In this document: piece by piece, positions 4,977 to 5,990 of the stretch | Position numbering within the stretch: position 1 is the first letter of the stretch | Layout: every line of letters starts with the position of its first letter | Origin: Actinomycetes bacterium | GTDB lineage: Bacteria; Actinomycetota; Thermoleophilia; Solirubrobacterales; Solirubrobacteraceae | Direction of reading: 5' to 3' | Assembly: GCA_023429855.1 (NCBI GenBank) | Contig: JAEZDB010000277.1 | Coordinates: 1 to 5,990, forward strand | DNA: 5,990 nt | Notes under the pieces: model-generated | The model's input: only the letters and a program-made list of their open reading frames with translations | What the model was told of the DNA's origin: nothing | Databases searched by the model: none | Program-made: the position numbers and the translations under genes

Positions 4977-5990
4977 ATGCACTCACTTCCGTCTCAGATT
5001 CCCCTCCCCGCCCAGAGCGGAGCCCGTACCGGGCCGCTGCCGGCCGCGATGCCCGTCGAAACCGGCTCGATCATCCGGTGGCGCCGGCTCGGGATGGCGA
5101 TGCTGCTCGTCGGCGCGGTCTTGATCGAGGGTGGCCTGCTCATTGGTCTCATGAGCACCGACCGCCCAGTCCTCGTCCACGGGTCGGCCATCGCGCTGGT
5201 GGCCATGGCGACGGCGGTCTCGCGGGTCACGTTCCCGGCCTACCGGCTCTTCGCGCGGTGCGTGATCACCACGTCGATCGCGCTGATCACGGCGCTCGCG
5301 GCGTCGTTCGAGGGCGTCGTGACGGTTCCGATGTTCTACATCTGGCCGCTGCTCGGCGCCGCGTACCTGCTGTCGCGCGTGGAGCTCGTCGTCTTCTCGC
5401 TGCTGAGCGTGATCGGGTGCTTCGTCGCCGCGACGAGCGCCTCAGGCCCCGGCCTGGAGCTCGCCGACTACGTGGTGGTGTTCCTCGTCGGCGCGGTCGT
5501 GGTCGGCACCGTGCGGGCGCTGGCCGAGACGCTCGGCACGACCATCGGCTCGCTGCGCCACTCGTCGGCCACCGACCCGCTGACGGGCCTGCTGAACCGG
5601 CGCAGCCTGGAGCGCAGCTTCGCTCGCCAGTTCGAGGCGTCGTCGGCGCACGACGCGCCGCTGTCGGTGCTGATGCTCGACGTCGACCACTTCAAGGCGA
5701 TCAACGACACCTACGGCCACGCCGTCGGCGACGAGGCGCTCTGCCGGTTCGCCGAGCTCCTGCTGAGCTGCTGCCGCGCGACCGACCTGATCGCGCGCGT
5801 CGGCGGGGAGGAGTTCGCCGTCGTCATGCCAGGGGCGACGGCCGACCAGGCCCATGCGCGCGCCGTGCACTTCGCCAACGTGCTGCGCGCCGACCGCGCG
5901 ATCGACGGCGTCCGGATGACCGCCAGCGGCGGCATCGCGACCCGCGAGCGGCACAGCCGCGACCACGACGAGCTGCTGCTGGCCGCCGAC
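4977..5990 (+). CDS. Membrane-bound diguanylate cyclase (GGDEF domain), 3' end outside window
   Basis: The frame runs from ATG 4977 off the right edge; 338 residues are visible. It would make the second messenger c-di-GMP from two GTP. After a polar N-terminus (1-36), about six hydrophobic segments are seen near residues 38-59, 65-84, 92-110, 117-132, 135-152 and 163-180, forming a membrane sensor of no recognised type. A short helix leads into the catalytic domain: DPLTGLLNRR (200-209), DVDHFKAINDTYGHAVGD (235-252) with metal ligand Asp235, and the active site GGEEF at 276-280. R267-A-T-D270 lies five residues before GGEEF and is an intact I-site, so product inhibition is expected. About 20-30 residues of the domain are missing (only the window cuts it). 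An internal ATG at 5049 is an alternative start. No EAL domain is visible, but one could follow downstream. Confidence 0.93.
   Translation, partial: MHSLPSQIPLPAQSGARTGPLPAAMPVETGSIIRWRRLGMAMLLVGAVLIEGGLLIGLMSTDRPVLVHGSAIALVAMATAVSRVTFPAYRLFARCVITTSIALITALAASFEGVVTVPMFYIWPLLGAAYLLSRVELVVFSLLSVIGCFVAATSASGPGLELADYVVVFLVGAVVVGTVRALAETLGTTIGSLRHSSATDPLTGLLNRRSLERSFARQFEASSAHDAPLSVLMLDVDHFKAINDTYGHAVGDEALCRFAELLLSCCRATDLIARVGGEEFAVVMPGATADQAHARAVHFANVLRADRAIDGVRMTASGGIATRERHSRDHDELLLAAD

Noticed and set aside
4720..5124. Plus-strand open frame of 134 codons across the CAP/cyclase gap
   Set aside because: Overlaps the end of the CAP gene and the start of the cyclase in another frame, with Pro/Ser/Arg-rich noise composition and no initiation signal.
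5442..5966. Minus-strand frames opposite the diguanylate cyclase
   Set aside because: The + strand carries intact GGEEF and I-site motifs; the antisense frames are shadows.

Overview
The window is very GC-rich with strong G/C bias at third codon positions. It encodes several secreted proteins that share a style typical of high-GC Actinobacteria of the class Thermoleophilia (Solirubrobacterales-like: Solirubrobacter, Patulibacter, Conexibacter). The taxon is inferred from gene content and style, not from a marker search. All real genes lie on the + strand.

Layout: (1) 2-394, the 3' end of a secreted or surface protein with a Gln/Gly-rich tandem-repeat linker and a basic C-terminal beta module. 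(2) 453-674, a two-helix membrane protein of the DUF6458 type. (3) 751-1335, a Nudix hydrolase resembling ADP-ribose pyrophosphatases, with an expanded Nudix box. (4) 1401-2015, a small exported protein of unknown function with a Tat-like signal. (5) 2191-3474, purB, adenylosuccinate lyase. (6) 3471-4757, a secreted CAP/SCP-like protein overlapping purB by 4 bp and carrying a C-terminal module like the one in gene 1. (7) 4977-5990, a multi-pass membrane diguanylate cyclase (GGEEF plus intact I-site), cut by the window end.

Regulatory layout: the first four gene-to-gene gaps carry GC hairpins without U-tracts (terminator candidates). A -10-like hexamer ending 6-7 nt before the start codon then suggests leaderless transcription of DUF6458, the Nudix gene, the exported protein and purB. 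The CAP gene lacks its own leader and appears translationally coupled to purB. The cyclase gene differs: it has a 219-nt upstream region with a recognisable -35/-10 pair, four TGCCGT-like half-sites arranged as two equally spaced inverted pairs, and two tandem hairpins before the start codon.

These genes do not form one evident pathway. Housekeeping purine synthesis, nucleotide-derivative clean-up, cell-envelope proteins and c-di-GMP signalling sit side by side. I see no mobile element, CRISPR array, tRNA or rRNA, and no convincing new multi-gene system. The most unusual points are the half-site cluster before the cyclase, the purB-CAP coupling, the C-terminal module shared by two genes, and competing RNA hairpins upstream of purB.
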